Below, piece after piece: positions 7,731 through 17,300 of a stretch of DNA of 22,318 nucleotides. This DNA comes from Balneolales bacterium. GTDB taxonomy: Bacteria; Bacteroidota; Rhodothermia; Balneolales; Natronogracilivirgulaceae. The DNA lies in the NCBI GenBank assembly GCA_007131625.1, contig SLQC01000056.1:1-22318 (forward strand), written 5' to 3'. The notes under the pieces were generated by a model. That model saw only the letters and a program-made list of their open reading frames with translations, was not told the origin of the DNA and made no database searches. Each line of letters opens with the position of its first letter. Within the stretch, counting starts at the first letter, position 1. The position numbers and the translations under genes are program-made.

Positions 7731-8180
7731 ATGAATTTGAAAATAGTGATAACCACAATAATAATGTTTCGGGATAAAATCAGAGTCATATTTCATGTAA
7801 CTGTTTTCATTCTACTGTCAGTTTATCTCCCTGTGATAGCCTCCCAGACAAAGCCGGCTGCTTTGTTTTCGGTCTATTCAGATGCATCATCCTATTATTA
7901 TCAACCGGTGAAAGCCGATCTTGCCGGATTGCAGATTCAATCTCATAATGAGTCATGGCAGTTTTTTGAAATAACCGGCGGTATTAATGAGCCGGTGCAA
8001 TTCCAGTTTATTCCGGGACATCCCTATAATCTCACATGGATCCTTTCGGGAAAAACCGAACCGGGAAGCGTCCGTAATTTTGAATTGAAAATTGCAGGAT
8101 CATCAAAATCATTTGAAAAAAAAAAAGAAAAAGTAACATTGACAAATGATGGCAAAATTATGTACATCCACCGAGGGTAA
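7731..8180 (+). CDS. Small secreted protein, possibly a truncated DUF6807/PmoA-type N-terminal domain
   Basis: 149 aa from the ATG at 7731. The same frame opens at a GTG at 7689, and an ATG at 7764 would place the charged residues FRDKIR directly before the hydrophobic signal core ending in VIASQ. After the signal the protein appears all-beta: SVYSDASSYYYQPV, WQFFEITGG, VQFQFIPGHPY, WILSGKTEPG, FELKIAG. From memory this resembles the N-terminal sandwich that precedes the PmoA-like (DUF6807) domain in Bacteroidota proteins, but that larger domain is absent. An A-run at about 8117 could mark a frameshift hotspot, though the downstream DNA does not look coding. No motif identifies a function. 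The next gene follows 160 bp later on the same strand. Confidence 0.6.
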   Translation: MNLKIVITTIIMFRDKIRVIFHVTVFILLSVYLPVIASQTKPAALFSVYSDASSYYYQPVKADLAGLQIQSHNESWQFFEITGGINEPVQFQFIPGHPYNLTWILSGKTEPGSVRNFELKIAGSSKSFEKKKEKVTLTNDGKIMYIHRG

Positions 8181-8340
8181 TGGTTCATTCAAATCATTAA
8201 GAAAGTTATATTCATTTAAAAAAAATAAACATATGATTCACCAATACTGAAATTTCAGCACACACGAGGTATGAAGCTGCTGTAATATAATAGTAACTCA
8301 TGGGTGCTCAATTTGGCCGCGTGAATAAATAATTAAACCA

Positions 8341-9792
8341 ATGAAAAAAAAGTACGATTCCGGTAATAAGAAACAAGCTGGAATGTCACGTCGTAATTAT
8401 CTGAAAACCACACTGGCTGGTGCCACCGGACTTTTTATGTTCCCAACCATAGTGCCTTCTTCTGTATTTGGCAAAAATGCCCCGAGCAACAAGATCAATA
8501 TCGGTCAAATCGGTTTTGGCCGTATAGCCCAAAGCCATAATCTGCCGCGTACCATGGTCAATGATGAGGCTCGGGTGATCGCTGTATGTGATGTCGATAC
8601 CAACCGAATGCGAAAAGGCAAACAGTTTATTGAAAACTGGTACAGCGAGAACAAAGACCGTGATAATTACGTGGATGTACGCATGTATGCAAATTACCGG
8701 GAATTGCTGGCACAGCAGGATATAGACGCTGTTATTATCAGCACACCCGATCATGCCCATTTGATGCCTTGTATTGAAGCCTCCATAGCCGGTAAAGATA
8801 TATATATGGAGAAACCCATGTCGTTGACCGTAGAGGATGGCCGTGTCATGAGCGATATCCTTCATCGCAACGGAACCGTTTTTCAACTCGGCAGCCAGCA
8901 GCGTTCCATAAATCCCTGGTTTCAGTTCAAACGTGCCTGTGAATTTGTTCGCAATGGCCGCATAGGATCTTTGCATACCATAAAAGTCGGGCTCCCTGGC
9001 GACCCTCCCGGCGGAGATCCTGCGCCCATGCCGGTTCCGGACCATTTTAATTACGACGCATGGCTCGGAACCACACCGCAGGTTCCTTATACGGAACAAA
9101 GGGTGCATCCACAGAATGACTTCAGCCGGCCGGGTTGGCTGCGGTGCGAACAGTTTTCCGCCGGCATGATCACCGGTTGGGGAACCCATCACATTGATAC
9201 CGCGCATTGGGGTATGGGAACAGAATACACCGGCCCGGTAGAGATTGAGGCCGAAGCCCATTTCCCGACAGAAGATCCCGATTATAAGGGATTGTGGGAT
9301 GTCCATGGGGATTTCCGCGTGGAAGCAAAATACGCGAACAGTGTCACCATGATTGTATCCGGTGAATTTCCCAATGGTATTCGATTTGAAGGAGAGGGTG
9401 GATGGGTCTTTGTCTCTCGCGGTAGCGCGGTTACCGATGACGAACCCGATCCCGGTGACACGGAAGCTCCGTTCCGGGCCAGTAATCCGGCTCTGTTACG
9501 GTCAGAAATCGGGCCCGATGAGATTCATCTTCCTGAATCCGAAGAACAGCACAAAAGCTGGCTGGAGTGCATTAAATCGCGCAAAAGAACAGTGGCTCCA
9601 CCGGAAGTGGCCCATCGGTCATGTACCACCTGCCTGATCTCGCATATCGCGATGAAATTGCCGCGCAAGCTGTATTGGGATCCCCTGAACGAACGCTTCA
9701 GAAATGACGATGAAGCCAATGCGATGCTCTCTCGGTCACATCGGTATCCTTACAAAATAAACATGATCCCGGGACTGAAAAAAATCAGATAG
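8341..9792 (+). CDS. Tat-exported Gfo/Idh/MocA family oxidoreductase
   Basis: 483 aa. The N-terminus carries a twin-arginine signal, MSRRNYLKTTLAGATG, ending near FGKNAP, so the enzyme is exported folded, with its cofactor bound. The Rossmann domain starts at IGQIGFGRIAQSH (about residues 54-66). The family EKP signature is E157-K158-P, where the Lys is catalytic. The C-terminal alpha/beta domain has GTHHID (281-286) followed by TAHWGMG, the usual position of the active-site His and Asp. Such enzymes oxidise or reduce sugar hydroxyls with NAD(P), and secreted ones are linked to keto-glycoside formation. No Shine-Dalgarno is visible; the ATG follows AATTAAACCA. A CTGAAATTTCAG palindrome lies at 8247-8258 upstream. 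Function by family is firm; substrate unknown. Confidence 0.9.
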   Translation: MKKKYDSGNKKQAGMSRRNYLKTTLAGATGLFMFPTIVPSSVFGKNAPSNKINIGQIGFGRIAQSHNLPRTMVNDEARVIAVCDVDTNRMRKGKQFIENWYSENKDRDNYVDVRMYANYRELLAQQDIDAVIISTPDHAHLMPCIEASIAGKDIYMEKPMSLTVEDGRVMSDILHRNGTVFQLGSQQRSINPWFQFKRACEFVRNGRIGSLHTIKVGLPGDPPGGDPAPMPVPDHFNYDAWLGTTPQVPYTEQRVHPQNDFSRPGWLRCEQFSAGMITGWGTHHIDTAHWGMGTEYTGPVEIEAEAHFPTEDPDYKGLWDVHGDFRVEAKYANSVTMIVSGEFPNGIRFEGEGGWVFVSRGSAVTDDEPDPGDTEAPFRASNPALLRSEIGPDEIHLPESEEQHKSWLECIKSRKRTVAPPEVAHRSCTTCLISHIAMKLPRKLYWDPLNERFRNDDEANAMLSRSHRYPYKINMIPGLKKIR

Positions 9793-10100
9793 ATTATAAT
9801 ATGCTTTTTATTCGTGAGTGAAATAATTTCATGTTGTGCTTGTGATGTTTTAAATTCACATAAAATCGTTTGATTTCATACCGCGCAATCAATCGATTTA
9901 CTGAAATGTATATGATTAGCTTGTGATTGAATAATTAATCGAACCTGCATAACAGCGAAATGAACAATAAGCGGTTGTATTGACCGGTGTCCGTCATCTG
10001 TCGATGCAGAAATGTGTAACGGATTACGGCTGTTTTTGGGCCCGATCTGTTATTCAATATGATTCCAAAATATGATTCCAAACTTTTATATGTGCCTACT
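9793..10100. other. Intergenic region without visible feature
   Basis: 308 bp of AT-rich sequence between two Gfo/Idh-type genes. I see no clear terminator, RNA gene or ORF. It probably holds the promoter of the lipoprotein gene at 10101. Confidence 0.5.
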
Positions 10101-11489
10101 ATGAAAATCAAACTATTGTTATTATTAAGTATAACTCTGACATTATCATTTTGTGCCAAAGAGGAACCGCTCGAACGGTTTACCGGAGCAGAAAATGAAG
10201 TAAGGCTGATGACAGTCAACCCCGGTCATTTTCACTCTTTTCTGATCCACCGGCAGGATTATCACCAGATTGATCCAGAAGCGTACGTATATGCACCGGA
10301 AGGCAGCGAAGTGGAAATCCACACGGACAGAGTTGCCAGTTTTAATAACCAGGAAGTTAATCCGACCAGCTGGAAACTGAATGTCTACACAGGAGATGAT
10401 TATCTGGAGCAGATGCTGGCTGAAAAGCCCGGAAACGTAATGGTGGTTGCCGGCAACAACCAGTATAAAATCAATTATATACACAGAGCTGTCGAAAATG
10501 GTATTAATGTGCTGTCTGACAAGCCCATGATCATCCATCACGACAGTTTTCCACTTTTGAAAGAATCCCTTGAGCTGGCCGATGAACAAGGCCTGGTTGT
10601 CAATGACATGATGACCGAACGTTATGAAATAACCAGTATCCTTCAGAAAAAACTGTCCCACATTCCAGAGCTTTTCGGTGAATTGACGAAAGGTAGTCCG
10701 GAAGAGCCCGCTATTGTCAAGGAAAGTGTGCATTTCTTCTACAAAACCGTAGCCGGTGCTCCATTGATAAGGCCGCCCTGGTTTTTTGATGTCTCCCAAC
10801 AGGGCGAGTCTATTGTGGATGTATCCACACACCTGGTGGATCTGATCATGCTGCAAGCATTTCCTTATGACCCCATTGACTACAGAAATCCGGATGACGG
10901 TGTGGAGGTGGTTTCGGCTCGCAGCTGGAGTACGGAACTCACACCCGATCAATTCGAATTGATAACAAATACGCCTGCGTTTCCGGATTACATTTCATCG
11001 GATCTGGATGAAAACTCCGTGCTTCACGTGGCAGCCAATGGTGAGTTTGTATTCAAGTTTCGAGATGTCTATGCGAGAGCTGCCGCATTATGGGGATTCA
11101 CCAATCCGGATGGAGGTGACACCCATTATTCCATTATACGTGGGACCAAGGCCAACCTGATTGTTCATCAGGATCTGGAACAGGATTTCAAGGCGACGCT
11201 CTATGTTGAGCCCACTGAAGCTGCCGATGTAGAAAATTTTGAGGCGATCCTGGACAACGCACTTGAAAGCCTGAGTGGCCAGTACTCTGGTCTGGCTAAA
11301 GAATGGACAGATTTAGGCTGGGAAATACAAATTCCGGATCGCTATGTTGAAACGCATGAGGAACACTTTGGGCGAGTTACCATGCGCTTTTTGGATGCTC
11401 TGGTTGATGGTGAAATTCCCGAGTGGGAACGCACAAACCTGCTGACCAAGTATTTTATCACCACCCGTGCTTATGAAATGAGCAGGTAA
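10101..11489 (+). CDS. Lipoprotein, Gfo/Idh/MocA-like (putative oxidoreductase C-terminal family)
   Basis: 463 aa from the ATG at 10101, chosen because it starts a typical lipoprotein signal, MKIKLLLLLSITLTLSFC with lipobox Cys18; upstream in-frame ATGs at 10059 and 10071 would add a poor leader. The fold follows Gfo/Idh/MocA: a first strand VRLMTVNPGHFHSFL, later VMVVAGNNQYKINYIHRAVENG and a D140-K141-P-M motif in place of EKP. The glycine-rich GxGxxG of the first loop is replaced by NPGHFHS, as I recall for the subgroup with a distinct C-terminal domain. That makes NAD binding uncertain. Being Sec-lipoprotein rather than Tat, it would fold outside the cytoplasm. It sits between two Tat-exported redox enzymes, and a terminator follows the gene. 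Family likely, activity unknown. Confidence 0.82.
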   Translation: MKIKLLLLLSITLTLSFCAKEEPLERFTGAENEVRLMTVNPGHFHSFLIHRQDYHQIDPEAYVYAPEGSEVEIHTDRVASFNNQEVNPTSWKLNVYTGDDYLEQMLAEKPGNVMVVAGNNQYKINYIHRAVENGINVLSDKPMIIHHDSFPLLKESLELADEQGLVVNDMMTERYEITSILQKKLSHIPELFGELTKGSPEEPAIVKESVHFFYKTVAGAPLIRPPWFFDVSQQGESIVDVSTHLVDLIMLQAFPYDPIDYRNPDDGVEVVSARSWSTELTPDQFELITNTPAFPDYISSDLDENSVLHVAANGEFVFKFRDVYARAAALWGFTNPDGGDTHYSIIRGTKANLIVHQDLEQDFKATLYVEPTEAADVENFEAILDNALESLSGQYSGLAKEWTDLGWEIQIPDRYVETHEEHFGRVTMRFLDALVDGEIPEWERTNLLTKYFITTRAYEMSR

Positions 11490-11520
11490 GCCAAAGTGTC
11501 TTAGCCGTATACGAATAACC

Positions 11521-11567
11521 GGAGAGGCAGCTTTGACCGCTATGGTAGTCGAAGCTGCTCTCTTTTC
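11521..11567 (+). terminator. Rho-independent terminator after lipoprotein oxidoreductase
   Basis: AGAGGCAGCTT on the left pairs with AAGCTGCTCTCT on the right with one bulged base. GAC/GTC can extend the inner stem, and TTTTCC follows. It lies about 30 bp after the stop codon of the gene ending at 11489, on the same strand. Confidence 0.6.
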
Positions 11568-11683
11568 CCAATATTATACGCAAGTGGAAAATTAAGTTAA
11601 TTAGTTGTTATTTAAATAACAATACTGAAATACTTAACAATAATTACAGGCAATATAACTACAAAACCTATAGACAGTGAATC

Positions 11684-12679
11684 ATGAATGACCGCAGAGA
11701 TTTTCTAAAAAAAATGGTCGGGCTCACAACCGGATTAATGCTGCCGCATAAAGCATTTTCTGTTATGAGATCAAACGATTCGGACAAATGGGGTACATTA
11801 CTGCCGTTCAGGAAAATGGGTTTTACCGAAGTGCCTGTCACCATGCTTGGTCTGGGTGGATTTCATATCGGTGGGAGCATGGATGAAAAGGAGGCGCAAC
11901 GGACTATCGAAGCAGCGATACAGGGGGGGATTCGCTTTTTTGATACGGCGGAATCCTATCAAAGTGGTGAAGCTGAACGCAGGTACGGCAAATATCTGGT
12001 ACCCAAGTATCGTGATGAAGTCTTTATCATGACCAAGTCAACGGCAAGGGATGCCCAAACTGCCCGGGGGCATCTCGAGGGTTCTCTCAAGCGAATGAAG
12101 CTGGATTATTTAGATCTGTGGCAGGTGCATTCTATTCGAAACCCTGAAGATGTCGATAACCGAATAAATGACGGAGTACTGGATGTTTTTGAGGAGGCGT
12201 TGGATTCGGGGAAAGTGCGGTATATCGGCTTTACCGGACACCGTGACCCCGATGGATTCGTCCGTATGATGGAGCGGAAGAATATATTCCATACCGTTCA
12301 AATGCCGGTAAACCCGGTAGATGCCGCAGCTACAAACAGTTTCTTAAAAAAAGTCGCGCCCATGATTGCTGAGCGCAATTTGAGCTTGCTTGCAATGAAA
12401 ACACTTGCAGACGGTCGTTTTTTTGGAAGGAAAGAGCGGGTGAACTGGTCAACAGACAATCCGGTGGTACCAGATCACATCAGCATTCGGGATGCTCTTT
12501 ATTACGCATGGTCACTGCCTGTGAGCGTCCTGATTACAGGTCCTGATGATGCCGGCATGCTCCTGGAAAAAATAGATCTGGCACGTAAATTTATATCACT
12601 GAGTGAACAGGAACGCATGGAGATAGTTTCCAGGGTACAATCATTTGCGGATGGTAACGTCGAATACTACAAGAGCTGA
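11684..12679 (+). CDS. Tat-exported aldo/keto reductase
   Basis: 331 aa. A Tat signal opens the protein (MNDRRDFLKKMVGLTTGLML). The aldo/keto reductase (beta/alpha)8 barrel follows: VTMLGLGGFHIGG, then the catalytic tetrad D87 and Y92 (FFDTAESY), K118 (IMTKST) and H149 (WQVHS). The segment SLKRMKLDYLDL is typical of the family. These enzymes reduce carbonyls of sugars and aldehydes with NADPH. No ferredoxin-type cysteine cluster is present, unlike some related Tat-signal AKR proteins. The DUF1961 gene begins 35 bp after its stop on the same strand, so the two are probably cotranscribed. Family is certain; substrate, presumably a keto-sugar or aldehyde from glycan breakdown, is inferred. Confidence 0.92.
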   Translation: MNDRRDFLKKMVGLTTGLMLPHKAFSVMRSNDSDKWGTLLPFRKMGFTEVPVTMLGLGGFHIGGSMDEKEAQRTIEAAIQGGIRFFDTAESYQSGEAERRYGKYLVPKYRDEVFIMTKSTARDAQTARGHLEGSLKRMKLDYLDLWQVHSIRNPEDVDNRINDGVLDVFEEALDSGKVRYIGFTGHRDPDGFVRMMERKNIFHTVQMPVNPVDAAATNSFLKKVAPMIAERNLSLLAMKTLADGRFFGRKERVNWSTDNPVVPDHISIRDALYYAWSLPVSVLITGPDDAGMLLEKIDLARKFISLSEQERMEIVSRVQSFADGNVEYYKS

Positions 12680-12714
12680 AAGGTTTTAACCGGAATATAA
12701 TCGGCCTTAACCAG

Positions 12715-13461
12715 ATGAAAAATTTGAAATGTATTAATGCTGTAGCTTTGGTTTTTGTTATGCATGTTCAGGTTTTTGGAAATGACGGAATCATATATCC
12801 AGAAAATATGGAGGCAGGCAAACTTTTGTATCACTCAGCCATGAATGATGAGAAAAGCATCGAAGGGTGGAGGATGGAGGGGCCGGGCAAAATCTGGTTT
12901 GAGAACGGATGGATGCATATGAAATCTCCCGAGATGGAGGGGCATCATGTTTTCTGGAATCCTCACCGGTTTCCGGAAAGTTTTATTGCGCAATGGCAAG
13001 CTCAGAATTTGAACACAGATGCAGGCTTGTGTATCGTTTTCTTTGCAGCAGCAGGACTTGATGGCCAAAGTGTGTTCTCCGAAGATCTGCCAAAGCGGGA
13101 CGGTACATTCAGTCAATATCACAGTGACAAATTGCGCTGTTATCACATTTCTTATTACGCCAATACTCCCAATGTTCCTGATCGTGGACAGTCAAATCTT
13201 CGAAAAAATCCTGGACATAACATTGTACAAGAAGGAGAAGAGGGTATTCCTACTAACTCGGAGGCTGTTCATAAAGTCACTCTTGTCAAAGATGGCAGCC
13301 ACATACAAATGTGGGTTGATGACCGAAAAGTCATCGACTGGACCGATACTGGAGAGGTGGTTGGCGAACCCCATGGTGATGGATTTATCGCTTTACGACA
13401 GATGAGGTGGTCACATTTCCGTTACCGGAATTTTCGGGTATGGGAAATGGAATCCCAATGA
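12715..13461 (+). CDS. Secreted DUF1961 family protein
   Basis: 248 aa with a moderate hydrophobic N-terminus (INAVALVFVMHVQVFG) consistent with a Sec signal. The rest matches the DUF1961 pattern as I remember it: KLLYHSAMNDE, GPGKIWFENGWMHM, HHVFWNPHRFPESF, NTDAGLCIVFFAAAG, LPKRDGTFSQYH, CYHISYYANTPN, LRKNPGHNIVQ, VHKVTLVKDGSHIQMWVDDR and a terminal RYRNFRVWE. The family has a concanavalin/LamG-like jelly-roll fold and is found beside polysaccharide-degrading genes. I do not know an established reaction for it. It starts 35 bp after the aldo/keto reductase and probably belongs to the same transcript. After its stop there is a 19-bp-period direct repeat (CATTCACAMCACACG at 13465 and 13484). 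Confidence 0.85.
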   Translation: MKNLKCINAVALVFVMHVQVFGNDGIIYPENMEAGKLLYHSAMNDEKSIEGWRMEGPGKIWFENGWMHMKSPEMEGHHVFWNPHRFPESFIAQWQAQNLNTDAGLCIVFFAAAGLDGQSVFSEDLPKRDGTFSQYHSDKLRCYHISYYANTPNVPDRGQSNLRKNPGHNIVQEGEEGIPTNSEAVHKVTLVKDGSHIQMWVDDRKVIDWTDTGEVVGEPHGDGFIALRQMRWSHFRYRNFRVWEMESQ

Positions 13462-13673
13462 TACCATTCACACCACACGATATCATTCACAACACACGTA
13501 ATTCGCCTGATTACCAGGGTGTCTGCCTGGGAGTACTGCCAAATGCTGGTTACATTGAAATTGATATCCGAAACGTTCCTCAGAACTTTTTTTTGTTTGA
13601 TACGAATCTTGTTAGATTCTAATTGAGGTGTTAACGATGGAATAACCATTATGCACAAACCAATATTATAAGC

Positions 13674-14369
13674 ATGATTCACGACACCGATCACCCTCAT
13701 CAGGGTCAGCCGGTTATCAATAAAGGAAAGCCGCTTGAAAAAGCGAAAGGTGTGGTCATTCTGCTTCACGGTCGCGGTGCTACGGCTGAAAGCATCCTCA
13801 CACTGGCCATTGAGCTTCAAAAGACCGGTGATGGACAAACAGCACATCAGGCGCATGGTGGCTCGCTGGTCGATCTGGCGTGGATGGCGCCTCAGGCGAG
13901 TTTTAACACCTGGTATCCGTACTCTTTTCTGTCACCGCCCGAACAGAACGAACCGGGATTGTCCTCTGTTTTTCAGGTGATTGAGGAGTTGATTGACCAG
14001 GTGACTGAGGCCGGCATCCTGAAAAAAAACATTGTACTGGCGGGGTTTTCGCAGGGAGCATGCCTGGCGAGCGAGTTTGCTGCGCGGAATCCGGACCGCT
14101 ATGGTGGAGTGGTGGCGCTCAGTGGTGGGTTAATGGGGCCGGAAGTTGATCCGGGACGGTATTCTGGTTCCATGGAAGGAACCCCTGTTTTCTTCGGGTG
14201 CAGCGATTACGATCATTATATCCCCGAGGAGCGCGTGCATGAATCGGCGGAATTATTTGAGCGGATAGGAGCTGATGTCACCAAAAAGATATACGAAGGG
14301 CTGGGGCACACGGTAAATAAGGATGAATTCCGGCATTTCCACGAAATTTTAACTAATATCGGCATATGA
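13674..14369 (+). CDS. Serine carboxylesterase/phospholipase, alpha/beta hydrolase
   Basis: 231 aa, without signal peptide, so probably cytosolic. It belongs to the small phospholipase/carboxylesterase group of alpha/beta hydrolases. The oxyanion-loop region VVILLHGRGATAES is followed by the nucleophile elbow G-F-S126-Q-G, an Asp near D178/D180 (SDYDHYIP) and H212 (GLGHT). Family members hydrolyse esters of acyl groups; in this setting a carbohydrate or acetyl ester is possible but unproved. Its stop codon overlaps the start of the next gene in an ATGA, indicating translational coupling with the FAD oxidoreductase. The first residues (HDTDHPHQGQ) are His-rich. Confidence 0.88.
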   Translation: MIHDTDHPHQGQPVINKGKPLEKAKGVVILLHGRGATAESILTLAIELQKTGDGQTAHQAHGGSLVDLAWMAPQASFNTWYPYSFLSPPEQNEPGLSSVFQVIEELIDQVTEAGILKKNIVLAGFSQGACLASEFAARNPDRYGGVVALSGGLMGPEVDPGRYSGSMEGTPVFFGCSDYDHYIPEERVHESAELFERIGADVTKKIYEGLGHTVNKDEFRHFHEILTNIGI

Positions 14370-17300
14370 AAACCACATTTCTGTTATTCACTTTGGGTTT
14401 ACTTTCCAGTGTCGGACATGTTTCTGCTTCTGACATAGAGGTTCGCCATTTTTCAGTAGCTTCTAAAAATCTGAATACTGTTGAACAAAGCGAGCGGGAG
14501 CTTCCTGTGGTTGGGAAAGCGGATGTTGTGGTTGCCGGAGGTGGAGTGGCCGGTGTCACGGCAGCTCTTCGTGCAGCCGAAGAGGGATATTCGGTTATAC
14601 TTCTTGAAAGCAGAAACTATTTTGGACAGGAAATTTCCGCTACATACAAGTGTCATACCCAAGCCGGATTGCCTGCACAATCTTCTGCTCTATTGACATC
14701 AATGTATGAAGATTTGACCCGGATTGGTGCTATAAACGGTGAGATTATTGATCCATATGCACTTCGATCCTATCTCCATCAAAAGGTGATGGAAGTACCC
14801 CGAATCAAAGTATACTTTTATTCTATGGCGACTGGTGTGGTGAAAGCTAATGATCGGGTTCAAGGAGTGGTTTTCTCGGGCAGGGATGGCCGGCAGGTTA
14901 TATTGGCCAAATCCATTGTTGATGCCACGGAGGATGGACGGTTGGCTGCATCCGCTGGTGCAGAAATGATTCGCACCATGCACGGAGATAAAACTGCACG
15001 TCGCTTTATCTCCGTTAGTTTGCCGGAATCCGTACCTCGCGGGACTCTTGCTGTGGAAGGTGATAGCCGGTTGAATGATACCCGGATTGTGGTGCATGAC
15101 CACTTTGTTGAGCTGGAATTGACAACTCATATTGGTGAGAATGTGGCATTGGATCTGTCAAAGGTGCATGGAATAACTTTGGAAAAAAGTTTTGCGCTAA
15201 GGGACTACTTCAAAAAGAAGGAATGGCTTCCATTTGATTTGCTAATGGATTACAGAAGTGGTTTAGTTCCTGCTCCGGAAACGTGGATTGACGAAACGCC
15301 GGTTGTTGCCAGCCAGGGAACATTGAATGAAACTGAGTTCATGACACATGACTTCTCCAATTCCGATATCGTCCGCCCAATTGGCATTAAGGGGCTGGTT
15401 GTTGCCGGAAGAACGGTGGACAGGAATCCTCAAATGGGAAGTATACAAGCATTACTTGGGACGGGTGAGCTTGCCGGGAAAACTGCAGGGATGTTGGTTC
15501 TTGAAGCCGATGATTATCTGGATATTGCAAAACCTGATCAAAAAAGTGTGCAAATAGGCAACGGACCTGTGGTATCCGAGATTCTGGAGGGAATCGATTC
15601 GGGTGAGGTGTATCCGTTCATACACCAATCATCTGTGGATTTGCCTGTTCGCGGTGAATACAATGTGGTGGTGGTTGGTGGCGGGACCTCAGGAGCTGTT
15701 GCAGCTATTGCTGCAGCTCGACAGGGTGCCAGCGTAGCCGTACTGGAGATTCTTCCCAATCTGGGAGGCATTGGCAGCAACAGGGTTGAAACATATTACT
15801 GGGGTGCTCCCTGGAAAAGCACGCTGCGAAAGGAATTGGGTGATGGCATTTATTTATCGAAAAGGGGTGGCAGCGGCCCGTTGGAAAAAGTGGATTTTTC
15901 CGGGGAAGACAAGAAGTTTACCCTTCAGGATCTCGCCCTTCGCGCAGGTGTGCATATCTACTACAAGAGTCTTGGTGCAGGTGCCGTCGTTGACAGCAAC
16001 CAGGTACGGGGGGTTGTTGTGGAAAACGCTTCAGGTCGTCATGTCCTATTAGCCGATGTTGTTATTGATGCCACGGGCCATGCAGGTATTGCTGTTGCGG
16101 CCGGTGCCAGATATGCCAAAGGTCGCGATACGGACGGATTTATTCACGAGACCAGTCATCTTTCGTTACGTGATCCTTCCAACATTGATGATATTTCCAA
16201 GTCTTACCTGAGGGCTCCTTCGACGGCGATCAACCTGAGTATACGTGAGAGCCGGCGAGTTACAGGTGATTACAGGGTTACTTTCGAAGATCAGATTCAT
16301 GAACGTCAATTCCCGGATGTTGTCAGCAAATGGCGCAGCAATTATGACACCCACTTCCCGAACTCTGCTAACCAGAGTGACCTGGCACAGGATTGGACGA
16401 CTATCCTGGGTCTTTGGAGGAAGCCGCTTCTTGGAAGCATCCCATACCGGAGCCTGCTTCCACAGGGACTGGATCATATTTTGGTGGCGGCTATGGCTTA
16501 TTCGTCCGACCATGATGCGTTGATCGGCGGCCGCATGCAACAAGACATGGAGCATTTGGGCGAAGCAGCCGGAGTCGCTGCCGCAATGGCCAGCAGGATG
16601 GAAGTGTCACCACGGAATATACCGGTGGGGGAGTTGCAGAATGAACTGGTCCGGTTAGGTGTTCTGCGAGACGAGGATGTACCCGGAAGGACCATAACTG
16701 GTGGCCCTTCACTGGAACAGCTCCATCGACAGGATTTCTGGAAAAAAGAGCGGGAGGAACAGTTCCCTGCAAGTCCGGTCAAACTCTCACTGGAGGAAAT
16801 AACGCAACAACTGGGTACAGATCAGGCTCTGGAAGCCATGCATAAACTTTATCTGGCCGGTGAGAAGGCCATTCCATTACTGCGTCCCTTACTGGAATCA
16901 GATAATCGACGGATTCATGAAGAAGCGGCAGTCCTTTTGGGATTGCTGGGTGATCGGTCGGTGATACCCGCTCTTATGGGTTTTCTCGATGAACGGAATA
17001 CTCGCCGGTTTGAATATACCCTCCCCCAGGCAACGAGCAGGCCTTCAGTGCCACTTTACTGGTCGGCTGTGATATTTCTGGGACGATTCGGTGAATCAGA
17101 TGCGGTACCTGCAATGATGGAGCTGCACTCCAACCCTCCGCCGCCGGAAGAATTTGGCATGTTGACCCGGAGTCAATATGGGATAGATATGTTTCAGACC
17201 ACGGACTTGTGTCCACCGCCACTTGCTTCCTTTATCATGGTAGCACTTGGTCGCATAGGTGATCCGCAGTCAGCAGAGGTAATTCGTCCCTATCTTACAG

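Noticed and set aside
8386..9306. 306-codon minus-strand open frame opposite the Gfo/Idh gene
   Set aside because: It lies wholly within a well-supported enzyme gene and its translation shows no recognisable domain; a shadow frame.
10146..10952. 268-codon minus-strand open frame opposite the lipoprotein gene
   Set aside because: Same reason: antisense to a clear family member, no motif of its own.
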